From Litoditis marina (taxonomy: Eukaryota > Nematoda > Chromadorea > Rhabditida > Rhabditidae), in the NCBI GenBank assembly GCA_964036275.1, contig OZ038435.1, forward strand, positions 3,968,001 through 4,032,000: DNA of 64,000 nt. Direction: 5' to 3'. A program made the translations under genes and the position numbers. Each line of letters begins with the position of its first letter. The stretch's first letter is position 1. Positions 29,964 through 44,900 of the stretch are shown piece after piece. The notes beneath the pieces were generated by a model. It saw only the letters and a list, made by a program, of their open reading frames with translations, was not told the origin of the DNA and searched no databases.

Positions 29964-32900
29964 CTAGTAGTGGGAAAAGCGATTTGCGTAGAGTTGGGCT
30001 GGCTCCCCGGCCGGCACTGTGGCGTAGTACTGACTGGGCTGCGTCCAGGTGTGGCCGGCACCCCGCCCCCCGACCTGTTGCGGTCGGCGGATATCGTCTC
30101 GCGGTGGTGCGACTCCGTAGGCTGCCTGTAAGGAGGATAAAACTAAGGATTATTCATGTTCTCTGAAACATCAGGCAGCATAGAAATTTTGACGCAACAA
30201 AACAATTTTGGGTTCAACTCCTAAATCAATAAGTTTTTTTAACAATCCTCGAAATTTAGATCCTTCAACAACCCTAATCGGCAGCTATATAAATCGAAAG
30301 CGAAAATTAAGTCTTTAGAGTAGAATAGAATAGAATAGAATAGAATGTTTATTCGCGATTGAACACGTGTCTTTCCACATTGGTATATGTGGCACTCCAA
30401 TTACGAGAAAATGGAGATATGGAAGATAAAATAGAATGTAGTGTATAGTTTACTCTGTTAGTCTGTAGAAAATGATTCGAACCGCAAACTTATAGAGTAC
30501 CACACAATGCGTAGAATTTTCGAAGTTCAGCCAACTTCACCGATACTGACATCGCGTATATACAAACACAGGGAACTAGTGAGACCCACTGATTCATTGT
30601 CAGTAACATTACTAACAAAACCTGAATGTGTACTGTAGTATTCTCCGTGGAAATGATGTCGACTATAGCTGACCTTGATGACGGGCGCGGCTCCGACCGC
30701 ACCGCCGCCGCTGTACGCGAACCAGCTGTTGAACATGTGGTAGTAGTCGGGGGCGGCTCGTCGCGAGACCGTCGGTCCGCCAGCTGCCGCGGGTCCCTGG
30801 CTACCGTAACCGGGTGGTCCCTGGCTACCGTAACCGGGTGGTCCCTGGCTACCGTAACCGGAATGATGCATTGGCCCGCCGGGCATGGGGGGCGCGGCTC
30901 CGACGAACTGTGTTGTACTGCAAAAGACATAATAAATGTTTCTATGATCACATATAATTATTACATACCAGTAAGGTACGATTTCTCTACGAAAAGTAGT
31001 GCATTCTTTGATTATAAGATGTAAAACATCTCAAAAACAGGCATTTATGTGGCTACTCGGGCAACTTTACTGATGTTTGCATGAAATCAATGGTATAAGT
31101 GGCTATCAAACTCCACTGGTTTTTCACGGTTTTTCACATTTCGAACGAGATTATGTCACTCCCTCTACCCACCTGGGAACCGCGTAGTGGTACTCGGGTG
31201 GCCCGGTTCCCGCCCGAACTGGTCCGTGCGGGGGTCGGTTGTCCATGTCTGCCGGATATCGGTGGGCCTCGTATCGGCCGTAAAGGTCGTAGTCGTTGTA
31301 GCTGACCGGGATGTTGTTGCACTACAAACATGGTTATTGATTTTCCAACTGATGAATAAAATGACAGAATGAATGGATGATCACATGCTACTCAGATAGA
31401 CTGTATCACGTAGACATTGTGTGAACGGCAAAACGACACGGACAAAGCGGAAATATCACAAACAACTTGTTTTTTGCACAAAAACATGCACATCACACAT
31501 ATCGCATCTCAAAGCGGCCTTATTCACACATACATATATCGGTAAAACTTCAACGATGTGACTAAATTTATTTTGTAGTTTTATCTGCGAGCAGACATTG
31601 TGAATTACAAGTACAACTCATAAACACCCAACTACAAACACAGTATTTCATTTTCATTCCAATCAGTACTTCAGCCTGCTATTCCTTGGCAAATCGTATA
31701 GCCTGAGGCCAAGCGAGGTTGACGGAACGGACAAGAGTTTGATGAGTTTGGGACAGGACGAGCACGACAGCGGTAGACGGGACAATGTTGTTGTGTTTAT
31801 AGATCTGCGAGGTCTTCCAAACTGATAGAAACTAGAAGACATTCAAACTTTTGGAGAATCGCGCTAATGAAAGGAGAGGTCACAAAAAAAGATGAGAGCC
31901 AAGGTGGGCATGGGGCATCACACAAAGTGCAATCTAAAGGGAAAAGGTGCACGACATTCTATGAAACAGAGGGATAGGTAGGGAAGTGATGAACATGTGG
32001 AGTGACTGGAAATGAAAATAATAGGGCGTACCTAGCCCTCTGACTAGCGTAGAACCGAGAATTTGATAAGATCAAAGGTTGATCGGGCGAAGGCAACTGG
32101 AAGTAGACCAAAACTCGTGCACACCAGAAAAACGCATCTACAGTGTCCCTAGTGAAGTTTAATCCCAAACTCTCTATACTCGTGCAATATGTCAAATCGT
32201 AACTTTCCAAACTCGTCGAAACAAGATTAGGGCAAAATCTCAGACTGTCAGCATGCAAAATAGTTGTCACAAAACATTTCATGAATAGGCAACTTACCCT
32301 TCACATCACACTACAGACTACACAATAATAGACTTTATTACATGCTAGTACAGTTACGGTTAGTCAGACACTCAGCCGAATCGTATAAAACACGCGTAGT
32401 TGTTAGAGCGTCAATAGAAATGGACCAACGGAAAGACTTAGTAGAGGTCATGAGAATTGAACGAGAATCGAAATACAAAACGGAAACCGCTTCTCAACTC
32501 TCATGGCCTCTGTTGACCTCCCTGGTCGTTGAATGAGCAAATGTTCGGCGAATGTTGTATTTAACCGGGTATTTCGTTTCCCGCATCAGTCAACCTTTGA
32601 TCGTGTTGATGATTATCTGGTTTTTTACAATTTTGTCAACCATTGGATAACCGCGTATTTCTCTCAAAAGGCGGTTATAACCAGAAAGAAGGATTGACTG
32701 GGTAAGTGTAACTCGGCAGTTCCGGAAACGATACATCTAGATTCTTAAATTCGATAACTCATTCTACCCTATGGATGGTACCAACCTGACTGGCGTAGGC
32801 AGGTTCGTATTCCGAGTATCCTCTAGCCGGCATGTCGTCGCGGCCGCGCCGCATAGCTGACGGGGTGCCGGCACCTCGGTTCGCCGCCGCTTCCCGGTGG

Positions 32901-35900
32901 CGCAGACGCTCGTAGTGCTCTTCCACCCTGAACACAGTTGTGTCAAACTTGAAGAGGCAAAATTTAGCAAACAGCTACCCCATAACCCGAATCGATCTGG
33001 TTGTGTGACATTAGTCAGCATACACGTCACACACCAGCTGTCTTTTCTAAAGAGATCAATCTGGCAAATTGTGATAATCGTGTCAATTTAGCTCACAAAA
33101 CGTGTCATTTCTCAGTGAAAATTTCTTTAGTTGAAATAATTAGGTCCCCAGGATGATATATGCACAGACATATTTGGGAAAAGACCATGGACAACACTTA
33201 CCTCCTTCTATCCTCGTTCTCTTGTCGTCTGGCGTCCTCTCGCATAACTCCCTCTCGTTCGGGGGAACCGTCGCGCGATTTGCTACTCAGACCAAACCAA
33301 CTCTTCATCGCACTGCAAGATATTTTCAAAGTTTTTTTCGACAGTTAAAAAGGAAGACTATTCCCTAGATCTCGATATAAAGGCTCATATAGTTGAATCA
33401 AAACTTGCTCTTTTGACAAATGCTTCGTAGAAATGATCTTGCTACACTGCCTATTGCTGAAAACATGGAAACTTGCAATATTGTGGTTCGGGTTTTGAAA
33501 TCATTCAACGACACATCAGTGACGCATGATTATAGCACAAAAGGTAACCCACTTTTAGATTTAAATAGGTAAAACTTTATGATTTGTACCTAAACTAGGC
33601 TAATTTTCGCTCTGGTCAACTTTGCTAGAGTATGTCTCTAAGCTAATTTCTTCATGTAGTAGCCTACCTTCCCATGCTCTTCCGTCTCTGTTTGTCCCTA
33701 TTGACAGCCGATTGACGTTGTTCCACCACAATGGGCGAACCGGGTGGAAAGGGGTGGGGTGAGGAGCCTGCAAAAAAACACCAATACGCTATTTCACCAC
33801 ATAATAACTATAAGTATAATAGATAGCGCACCAATACATCAATTTCCAACCGCACTAACACACCAAATTCTGAATGAAACACACCACTATCCTTCTGGAA
33901 TTATGTGTTTTCTCAGACGGCGCCTTATAGATATTTTATCCTTTTTTCGAATCATCTGGTTCAATAAATGTTCCGAAGCTATCACGCCACGCTCTAAAAA
34001 TTCACAGCTGTGTATATTTACCTTCTCGGTAGGAAGATTAGGTGTAGCTTGTAATAAACCTTATGTTGGCTGTAAAGACGCAATTATGTTATAGACACGT
34101 TTCATTACAGCCTAAGCTCAAGACAGATCGGCATAGAAAACAAATTGGGTCCCGCAGAAGAGCAACCGCTCCCTGAAGCACGAGACAACTAAGTAAGTAA
34201 GTATATATATACTAATTATAACCACCTAGCTAGGTCAAAGAAACCAACCATAGATGGGCTCGTTTTCACCCGCCGCTCCACTGACAGCCTGACGAAAACT
34301 GTGACTGACGGGAGTACCACGAGCAACCTAAATTACGCTGATAAAAACATAAAAGTAATTACAACAAAAACTTAGCAACGATACAATTGTAGGGTGCTGT
34401 AACGCTCATATATATTTCTACTGGAAAGCTCGTTCAGTATCCACACAATTACAGCCAAAACCAAACTACCACAAAACATAACTACTTAGAAATTGATCTT
34501 TTCCGAAAAATAAAACTAAACTAACCTTTTTCTCGCTGCGTTGCTCTCTCGGAAGGACCTCAGCGTAGTTGCCAGTTGATGACCTGTTGATACTCTCCAC
34601 ACTGAGGGAACGTCTTTGATGAGAGGGCTCTAAACAACAACACACATATACTACATTCGCGAATTGCTAACAAAGTCGCCATAAAATGCGTTTTCCCAAT
34701 GAAATTTTTTTCAAAAACTTTTCTTTCCGTTGAACACATAATATTTTTGTATTGTTCATATATGGTTTCTATGATCGTTGAACACACATCGAATGGAAGC
34801 GAAACCGAACAAGCGCAAATACTCACACTTAGGAGAAACGATTCTGCCCGAAATTTAAAAAAAAAAGCGTGAAAGTGAAACCATGGTCAAATGTGTCCGT
34901 TTTCTCGAAAGTGCATGACTATTTGAACAACTTTACTATGGTATGTATCTAGTAAAGGTAGTAGAAGCACAGCAAAGCAAATGATCACGTGAAACCGAGT
35001 ACGACCTACCAATATGCTGAGGCGCGGGTGCGGCTGGTCGCAATATGGGTGGCGGCACGCTGCCGCGCGGGTGTACCGACTGACTGCGGACGCGCGCCGC
35101 GGCTCTCTGCGACGCGGACCGCGCCGACTGGCCGTGGAAGGAAGACGAGGAGGTCAAGGTGGTGGCAGGGGGCGGGGCTAGAAGGAAGCCACACTCAAAC
35201 ACAGGAAAATGAAAGACAAGCAGAGAAGCGGAACAAGAACAGTTGGGATTTTCATTTTACAACACCTCACGTGGCGCGTGAGTCGTAGGTGTTTTCGAAA
35301 CGTTCGATAATACACTTCCAGAAGACAAAAAACACCGCCCCAATACCAAATAGAAAGAAAGCACACCAGGTGGCGATAGCAACAGAGGAAAATGAAACCA
35401 CTACAATTCTAACAAAATGGACAACTCGTATCATTTGAATGTTCTTGTTGCCCTACAGTCTCGGGAGTGATAGTTTAACTATAACTTTCACTATAGCGTA
35501 ACATGTCGATAATGTTAGATGTACTATGATAGTTTTGGACAAACTGTACTGGGGACAAACGGGAAAGTCGATATACATCTTTGCATTCTCTAACTGTTCT
35601 GTGACTTCAACGTACCACTAGTATGTCGATGATGTTTGATGTCCTGGAAGAGTTTGATGTGGTTGGGGTCGATGGCGGCGCCCATTCCGCGTTTCTCGCT
35701 CATACTCTTCCGCGTCGGCGCCTCGCGGTCGAACGGATCTATCTCAGGCAGCTCAGACTCGTCCAGTCTGCAACGATCCCCAAATATGCACAATATATGC
35801 AATATATATGTATTTGTATAATATTGATTGACTATACTTATGTATAATGTAAAATGTAGAACACAATCAGCGAATATACGAGACTGTGAATGATCACATA

Positions 35901-38900
35901 CATTCACAAACATGTACAAAAACATGAGAAGAGTCAAGTCTCTTGCATCAAGGACGGTCTTTTCGAAATTAGCATAGTGCCAATCCGACACTACAAGCCG
36001 TTATGTTTTCGTATTGGATCCATTTTCAAAATGGACAAGTTTTTCATTGTCAATTGTCATATAGGATTTTTTAAGTTTTGAATATTTTTTTTATTTTGTT
36101 ATCTTGTTGAACACGCTGAGTTCTTCTTCTCACCATATTAGTTGATTGAATATATAGTTAGTTATACATAGGGTTTAGTTCTTTCCTATACGTCCTATAC
36201 GGTGTATTTTGCGCTATTACTTTGTAATTGTAGTTTGCTCTGTGGCCATCAATACCTGGTGATTTCACTAGACGACGACCTCTTCTCGCCTTCAGATGAG
36301 GTACTTCCCCTGACGGAGGCAGGCGACGGAGTATCCAGGGATCCCCCCAGATGGGGCTCATTCTCGGCGGCCGCTGACAGGAAAGACTCACTTGACGGAA
36401 TGCGGCGGTGAATTAGCAATCTGGAAAACACAACTTACAACAAAAGGAAATATTTGAACTTATACAGGTTGCTCGCCGACTTTCCTTATTATTAGAATTC
36501 AGCTAGTGAACAACTTGGGTTGCGAATTGAAACGAGAGCTTGAATGAACCACAGAAGACCTTTCAACTGTCTTTTAACCAAGCAAAGCTTTCAACAAACT
36601 ATCAAGGAAGTATTCTCCTTGCCCTACTGTCAATGATTATCAGCATATTGGTATATGATGATGATTTATTACGCAAATAAAAGCGTGAAAAATATGTGAA
36701 AAAGGGATGAAAATAAAAAAAATTCAACTATCACCTCGTGTTAACAAACCCCAACAAACTATCAAGAAATTCTCTACATCTTCGGAGTAAAAAGGATGAA
36801 AGAGCGTGTACCCACTTGACATGGCTGGCGGTGGGTCCAATGGCCCTGAGGCGTCTGGTGACCGCCTCGCTGGCCGCCCCGTTGGTGGCATCGTGCAGGC
36901 GAATCTCCTCGATGCCCACGATGCGGTCATTCACCCGCAGACGACCGTCCTTGTGCGCAGCACCGCCGTGCAGGACCTAGAAGTATTTAGTCCTTTGAAT
37001 ATTTCAAAAATATTTCTAATATCTTCAAACTCACAAAATACCTAATTCAGCAATGAGATAGAAAAATAATAAGGACACTAAACACCAGCCAGACTCCTGG
37101 TTTTCGACTGGTTGCTGTGGCCATTGCGAACTTTTTTGAGTTTTAAATAACAAACTAAACTTGAAATGCGATAGTTTTCAGACTAAAAGTGTATCCTATT
37201 TTTTAACTTTATATAATAACTTGTGTGCTCACTTCTGTCTGCACACTTATAGAGATATATTTCAAAACATTTAGTTTACAAAGCCCTCAGACTGACGTAC
37301 AATCGATAATCAGCAAGGTGTCACGATTTGGTATAATTATCTTCAGCGGGCTGCTATCTCAAATGTGCGGTCGGGCGCATTCCCCGGTGCGCCGTATCTA
37401 GTACTGGTTACACGAATGCCGCACGAGAGACAAGCTCCAATATTACACTAATCAAATACAACTTTTCGTCGGAACCTTCACTATTTCTCTCTCACCAAAA
37501 CATTTGAAAGAACATTTATCATTGCAATAACAATTCTAATTTGTAGTATTTCGTTCAATAGAACATTTCTCAAAAAGTAGACAAATATAATAAGAAAACA
37601 GTACTTTAAAGTCACTGGATGCAAAAACTACAAAAATGATCTCGTTTTCGAACATTAGTAGTTTGCCTTTTTACAACTTTGCTTAATATACAGTCTATTA
37701 TTCAAACTATGTATAACTTTTCGGCAATCTCGGACTCTTACCGAAGAGGTAAAAGAAACACATAAACCATGAAACACACTCCTTACAAAATCGGAAAAAA
37801 ACCAATATGACCCACATTCTTGATGAATATGCCACAGTCCTGTCGGGACCTGTCACTTTTGACGGTGACCCGGGCCTTCAGACTGAGTCCCAGTCCCGCG
37901 CTGCCGGTGCTGTTCAGAGGAATCACCAGGTCCAACTCCTCCACATCGGAGGCCGGCTGGAAACAAGAAATACTTAAACTATTCTATCCAACTTCAATGT
38001 AGAAAATCATGTGTCCAACCGCGAATAAACTATTCTGTTCTGAATTTATTCGTAACATTGTAACATAATCGCAACTCTATGTCAGCTTTGTCAAAAAAAG
38101 AGGACAATTGTGATGAACAACTCAAACTAATTGTATTCACGCCTTGAATCTTCGACGATATCCCGAAAAGTGTAAGAAATCATGCCTCGATCAAAATCCA
38201 GCAAAAACGAGAAAAAAAACATCAGCCATCATTGAAATAGAAGTATTTTATGCATGTACTTGACCCTGAAAATCGAATGTATCGACTAATCCTGATTCAA
38301 CCACCCTCCGTACTAACCTTCTTCGGTTCTTCCGGCTCCTTTTCCCTCTGACTTGTCTCTGTCTGTCTGGCACCCTCTCCCTCCATAGTGTTCTCTTTGT
38401 CCTCATCGGAGCTGACCCGGGACACGAGGAATACGACTGATTCCCCTACCCGGGCTCGCTTCAGACGATCCACCACCTCGGACTGAGTCAACTCAGAAGT
38501 CGCCTCGCCGTTGATCTGCAATACAAAAAGGACGGCTCAAATTCAACCTGAGATTGTTCGAAATCAAATATTTTTAAACTCGACATTCTGGTAGAGAATC
38601 CTCCACATGATCAGTTTGTGTGAATGAAAAATCAGACACAAACTATACATCTAACGAAATGAATAGAAAGCCGCTACTTCCGAATTCGACTCTCCTTACC
38701 GGCACTCTTCATGATCTACATTGGAAAGAATGTCCAAGCTTGCCGGGGATTGCAACCGAAAACAAGCGAACGTTCGCTGATTGTGAATCTACCTGTAGTA
38801 GTCGGTCGCCGGCCTTCAGATTCCCCAACGCCACTCCATTCGGTTTCACCGTGCCGATGTAGAACAGACGTTCGCCCTTGGCCGTTTCTCTTCCGGTAAC

Positions 38901-41900
38901 CGTGAAGCCAAATCCGGCACTGCCTAGAAATTGTGTGCATATTTATACATATTTATTCATTCACGTCGCTTCGTTACGATGCGGTGATCATCATACATGT
39001 CACGGATATTTGTAGTAGCAGCTTCTTCTGACTTGTTCTCGGTCTCTTTTCTTCATACAATACTTCATGGTGGATTATCGAATTAGAATATATGGGTTAG
39101 AATCTAATCCCACTATTACTTTCACTCTAGAAACACGGCTATCAACGGCTAAAAAAACGGGACAACCCCGTTTACTGGAGCCACAATTCCCATGGATACA
39201 GTTGTGTCACAAACCACGAAAGAGTGTCAGGATCATGAATGCCCACAGGACTAGCTACAGCTGAGACAGTTAGGCTGAATGTTTCTTCAACTCATATGTG
39301 TACTAGTCCAGTTAATGTTTATTTTATAAAGTTTGTTATTAATGTTATTATTATTATCAATTGAATAAAACGTACTCTTTGTGAGTGATACCGCGGTCGT
39401 CTGTCCGATGGCCTGTGTATTCGCCTGTTGCAGGGCGGACATCGTCTTCTTCTGAGAAGACGTGGCCATTTCACTTCGATTCGCCAGACGCGGGTCCGGG
39501 TCCTCGCATTGCGAATTCGTCATCTGAATCAACAATCGCTATATACTCACCCAAAAGAAAATATTTTAGTTTGAATGGGACACAAACGCTGTGTTTTCCA
39601 GACTTACACTATATGCTTTTTATCAAGTCGATATACTGGAAAACCAACAAAACCGCCAGTAGAACATCATGATTGGTTGGCATAACCTGTTTTTAAAAAC
39701 AGTAAATCGATCTTAAGCTGTTGGAGTTGGTCCAACATACCCTGTGATCCACTTCGCTGAACGATGAGACCGGGCGAGCCACGGTCAGGGTGGGGGCAGG
39801 CTTGATCTGCAGGTCGGTCAGGTAGGCGCGTGCACGCAGAACGGACATCTGGAATACCGAGCAGCATCAATAATCAAGATATACACCTGTACGCTCGGTA
39901 AAACCCGAAACCTGGCAAGTAGAGTCAGATCATAGTTCCACGTAACGACGTAACATACTAATCGAATGAATAGCGGTAAATATTTCCATTTCCAGCAGAA
40001 AATTTACTTAATAGTGTGGATTCACGTCTTTACTGTTGAAATATCGCCCATTCAGTTTTTGTAGTCTGGTTACCCAGATGAAAACCGATTTTCAAATAAT
40101 TTGTTTACAGTACACCAAAGTCGCCTCACGTAGGTTTCGAATACAAATCATTGAAACTACAAACTACAAGAACGGATCGAACCCCAGAAACCAACCTGAT
40201 AAACTGGTCTTCCATCAATGGCGACAATTCTGTCTCCGACCACCAGACGACCATCCCGTCCCACGCGACCCGTCGAATCGATACGTATGATTTCCACAGC
40301 GGACAGTCGGGAGGAGCCGGAGGGAGCATTATCGTCCAACACGGCTGTCACCTGCAGGAATGTGTTGATATAGGAGATAAAACTACAACGAAGACTTGGT
40401 GCTTCACTATAGGATAGTTTTGTCCGTTCTAGCCCTGCTAGACACAATTCCAGCGGCCTACTAAACGAAACCTTCTATCACTACCGTCGCCAATGATACC
40501 ATATACCAGACTACAGAACACTATAGATTACAAAATCCACTTCAAATTACCTCACAGCAGTGAGCAAAGACAGAGGAATGCACCCACCTCAATTCCCATA
40601 GTGGTCTCCTCATCGTCGGGGAACACTATTACCGTATTCTCGGGGTCGTCGGGACTGAACATCAGGGGCACGCGGCGAGAACCAGACGCGCGCATCAGAG
40701 ACGACTCACGCGAATCCTCTATTCGCTCCTGAAATGTAAAAAGTACAATACATAAACAACACTTTCCATAAGGACTAAAAAACATTCCATGTATATAAAC
40801 ATGTTTTGCATTTAGTTTCTCTGTCAAAATAGTAAAATCGCAAATAAATCCTCACTATCTCTTTATTAGATAAACTGAAGCTGTTCCACTGAGACGCACT
40901 GTATGCTTCTTATAATCTTTGAACCATCCCTTTCAGCTGTGATTCGAAAAAAAGGTCAGTTGAACCAGTTTGTACAAAAGCAATCCGAGAACTTGTAACG
41001 TCACCAACCTTAGCATCGTAGAAAGAGTCGCTGATCCGAGATTTTCTGGCAGATGATCGAGTCAGACGCGTGTCCCGATTCCCGCTGTCAATAATACGCT
41101 TCTCCACTTCTGAAAAATGAAAGTTCGTTAAGAAACTACAATCCCACTGGTGTAATGTTTGAGTACCAACCCTCCTAATATTAAGTATTGTAACTGAAAT
41201 ATATCATGGACATGGAAAACAAGTGAAGAATAAAATGAAGCAGAATAGTTTATTCGCGATTGAACACTTTCCACATTGAAGGTTGGGTGTGGCACTCCAA
41301 TTGTCTGAATGGAGAGAAAAAGGTACAGTTAAAGCAAAATGTATAGCTTAGGCACCAAGCCACCAAGTACCTGAAGTAAAACTGACCAGGACTCATGGTG
41401 ACTCGATGCCGACTAGGTGTGGAGGTGTCGCTGCGCAGGGAGGAGCGAACCGGGGGCGATGACGTCACTTCTTCTGCCGCCGCGGCCGAGGAGCCGACCC
41501 GGAGGTCGAAGGGGTGAGACACGCGCAGCCCGTTGCCTGAATAGACATATTGGTATTAATAATCATGGTAGTGACACGCTAAATACTAAATATACACACT
41601 ATACACTTACCACTTATATAAATTGTTCCTTGTTCAATAAGCGATCATTAACAAGCTGTGAAAAAACCAGAGTGAACGAAAAATATCAAACATTCACTTC
41701 ACTTAGTTCTATACTTTCACTTTTTTACACTCTGTAGTCTTTTTCTCGCTTGAATGAGCTCCTTATTTCGTTTTCACAATCGTCATATTCATAGATTTAG
41801 ATTTAGCCGACACTATAAAAGTCATAGGAACATTCTACGATATCTACAGAAAACATCAATGGCAAAATAGGAAACGCTAATATGAAGAAACATTCTAAAA

Positions 41901-44900
41901 CAACTCACTTGGCGGACTCTCCAGACTAGTAATCTCCACGACACTGTCGCGCACCTTTCCCACCAACGGGGAGCGCGCGTAGTGCGGACCTGCAGCGGAC
42001 GTGCGACGCATTCCGCCATAGTCCGCGGAGGTGGTCGGCGAGTAGGCGGATCGGGTCATCGGAGAGCGGCTGGCGGACGGCGAGGGGCAGGCTGTCACGT
42101 ACGCGGATTGCGTCATCAACGGCGATGACGTCATCAGGGGTGATGACGTCATGACCCCTGAGGGCGAGTGGAGGGAAGAGGTGAAGGAGGAGGACATGGG
42201 CGTAGATGGCGGCACACCACTGCCATTCGGCGACTGCTCGTCGTAGATGGCCAGAATCTACAACAAAACCACTGATCATTGATCTTTACCCTTTCAACAT
42301 AAACTTGGGTACTAGTAATTAAAACCTCGCTCTTTGATCTTTAACCTTTCAGTACGAATTCATCTAACCATTAGTGACAGCTCGTTACAACTACAGAACG
42401 TCTTCTTTCCAGGCTGCCTTAATTTCTTGCACCTGAATCAACTCGAGGTTGGCTGTTTCCCAAAAACATGAATACTGACTGCATATCTGCATAGGAATGA
42501 TATTTTTGAGCAGAAACCGATTTTTTGGGGAAGTGAGACAACAAATACAATTTTTCGGATACCAATATTATTCAACTGGCAAATACAAACCGCCTAAAAC
42601 TTAAACTTACATAATGTCTAAGCAACAAATGTAAAATGAAACGAGGACACTAAAAATGCAAAAATTACCTAATTCCGAACTGAAACTATTCTAATTACCT
42701 AGAACAAAGTAAAACTGTCTACTAATCAATACGTATGCTAGAGGCTTGTATCAATAATACAGCTACAGCTGGTAAGTGGTCTCGGGCGAGAAAGGGAGGG
42801 GCGCGACTGTTTGTTGTTCGCATGAAAGATGAGCGTTCGCTCAATAAGGAGAGGGGGGGGGGGGTGAATCAGTCAGTCAGCTAACATACCTAGACGTTCC
42901 ACACCTCTCAAAGCCCCAATGACGAATATATTCAGGTTATTTCATTCCTTATCTAGACTTGGCATACAGCAGGTTGGCTCATCTCTCACTTCTACGTGAT
43001 TCACGTGAGAAAAGTGTGATATGAAGAATCCAACGCCGTAGGAATAAACAACAAACAGCTAGAGATTGGAACTTGAATTATTGACATTTTTTCATTCCCA
43101 CGCCTAGTCTACCAAGGCAAATAATAACTAACATGTTCTGTGGGATCATAAAAGGACGAAAAAGCCTTGCTACTCATAAATTACTAACCTAGGTGATATA
43201 AAGTGGCGTGAATCTTGTACATCTTATAGAAACATCAATCAGTAACACGTTTCACGTGACTATGCACTCTAATGAAATATACCTGGTCGTGGGTTTCGTC
43301 AAAAACGTCCATCAACCTATCGTCGCCATCCAGAATCCCACCGTCGTGCAGAAGCTCCAGACGAGCGATGCGCACGTCCGACTCAACCTGCACGGGGAGA
43401 ATGGATATTGATTTTCTACTCACCGTCACATAGTCACCGGGACTGGTGGTGCTGGCCGGCGGGTAGTCTTTGCTACTCATTTGCTGGTTGTTTGTTGTTG
43501 TTGTTCTTTTTGTTTACTACGTCACTCGATATTACATTCTGGTCCAGCCGGATCCTTAACCAAAAGTTTGAGGTTCAATGATCAAGGAAATCAACAAGAG
43601 AGGGAGAGATAAGAGATAGAAAGCGTGGAGGAGAGAGAAGAGGAGGCGCATAGAGAGTAGAGATAGATAAACAGATGGAAGTACAAAGCACAGAGGTACT
43701 CAGAAAACTATAGGAGCTTTCACATATAAAAAATATGCGAAGAATGTGTGGGACATTATGAATGAAATCGAAAATGAAATAGTACGATGTACGAGCAATC
43801 TACAAACTACAAACCTTTCACAATTCTCATATAAGTCTTACTCTTCGAACTTAATTGCGTATGAGAACTGTTACTTACTGTGAAATGAGCGAATTACACG
43901 AGAACTCGTACAAATATCCAATGAGCGAGAAAGTACCGATTAGAAACCGCGAGCACGTAACTCGAGCAAACAAAACCAGTAAACGAGAGTAGGTCGCCGT
44001 TCAAGAATTGATTTTTGGATTTTGGTGTAATATAACTCTGATCTGATCGAAATAATAACTAATACAAGAGTATAATATAAACTATCTATTCCAAAGTTAG
44101 AGGGTTGTAAGAACGGAGTCTGTAGAAACAACGCTAAAAAACTTGTTGTCAGACTTGATTTTTCAACTAAATGTCTAATCATCTCAAGCTCAAGCACCAG
44201 AACAATGTGAAACGCAAACAACTAGTTGAATAAACCCAAAGTAGCAAAACCGTATCTTTTCCAAAGATAACAGACAGATAGAATGATAACTAACTGGGTG
44301 AGAGAAAACTGAAATGGTCGCGCTTCTTCTCTGAATGGCTAGTGCAGCCAGCCTATCGAGGTCACATGGCTAGGTGCAATGAATAAACAAACCAACACAA
44401 AAACTGTGCAGCTAATTTTCGCCAGATTTTTCAATAACATATAACATTGTATTATGCTTAGTCCCTAGTAGCAGGGTAGTTAGTAAAAAAAATACTGTAC
44501 GCGACAAGCAATTCTGAGAGCAAATAGGTTAGTAAAAGGGAATAAAAGACTGAATAGTAAAATGATTGGGATATGTGGGATAGAATTGGCAAAAATGATA
44601 TCCGTAATCTACGTTTTAAATACTACTGTTCTCGTTCTCACTAGTATTCCAGTTTAACTAACCTAAATAATCGAAAACAAATGAGATAGTCTTGCAATGC
44701 ATGTTGTACAGTTACAAACTGTTGTACTAATCCGTCAAACTTCCATCTTCCATCAATCAATACTGCATCAATTGCATGCGCGGCATGAGACCGGGAGAGG
44801 GGGCAGTGGTGCAACTGCATTCACGGACAGCAAAATGGAAATCGCTGCCCCCCCCCCCGAAATCAATAAAATGCCTACTGTATACAGCCGACTGTCACAC

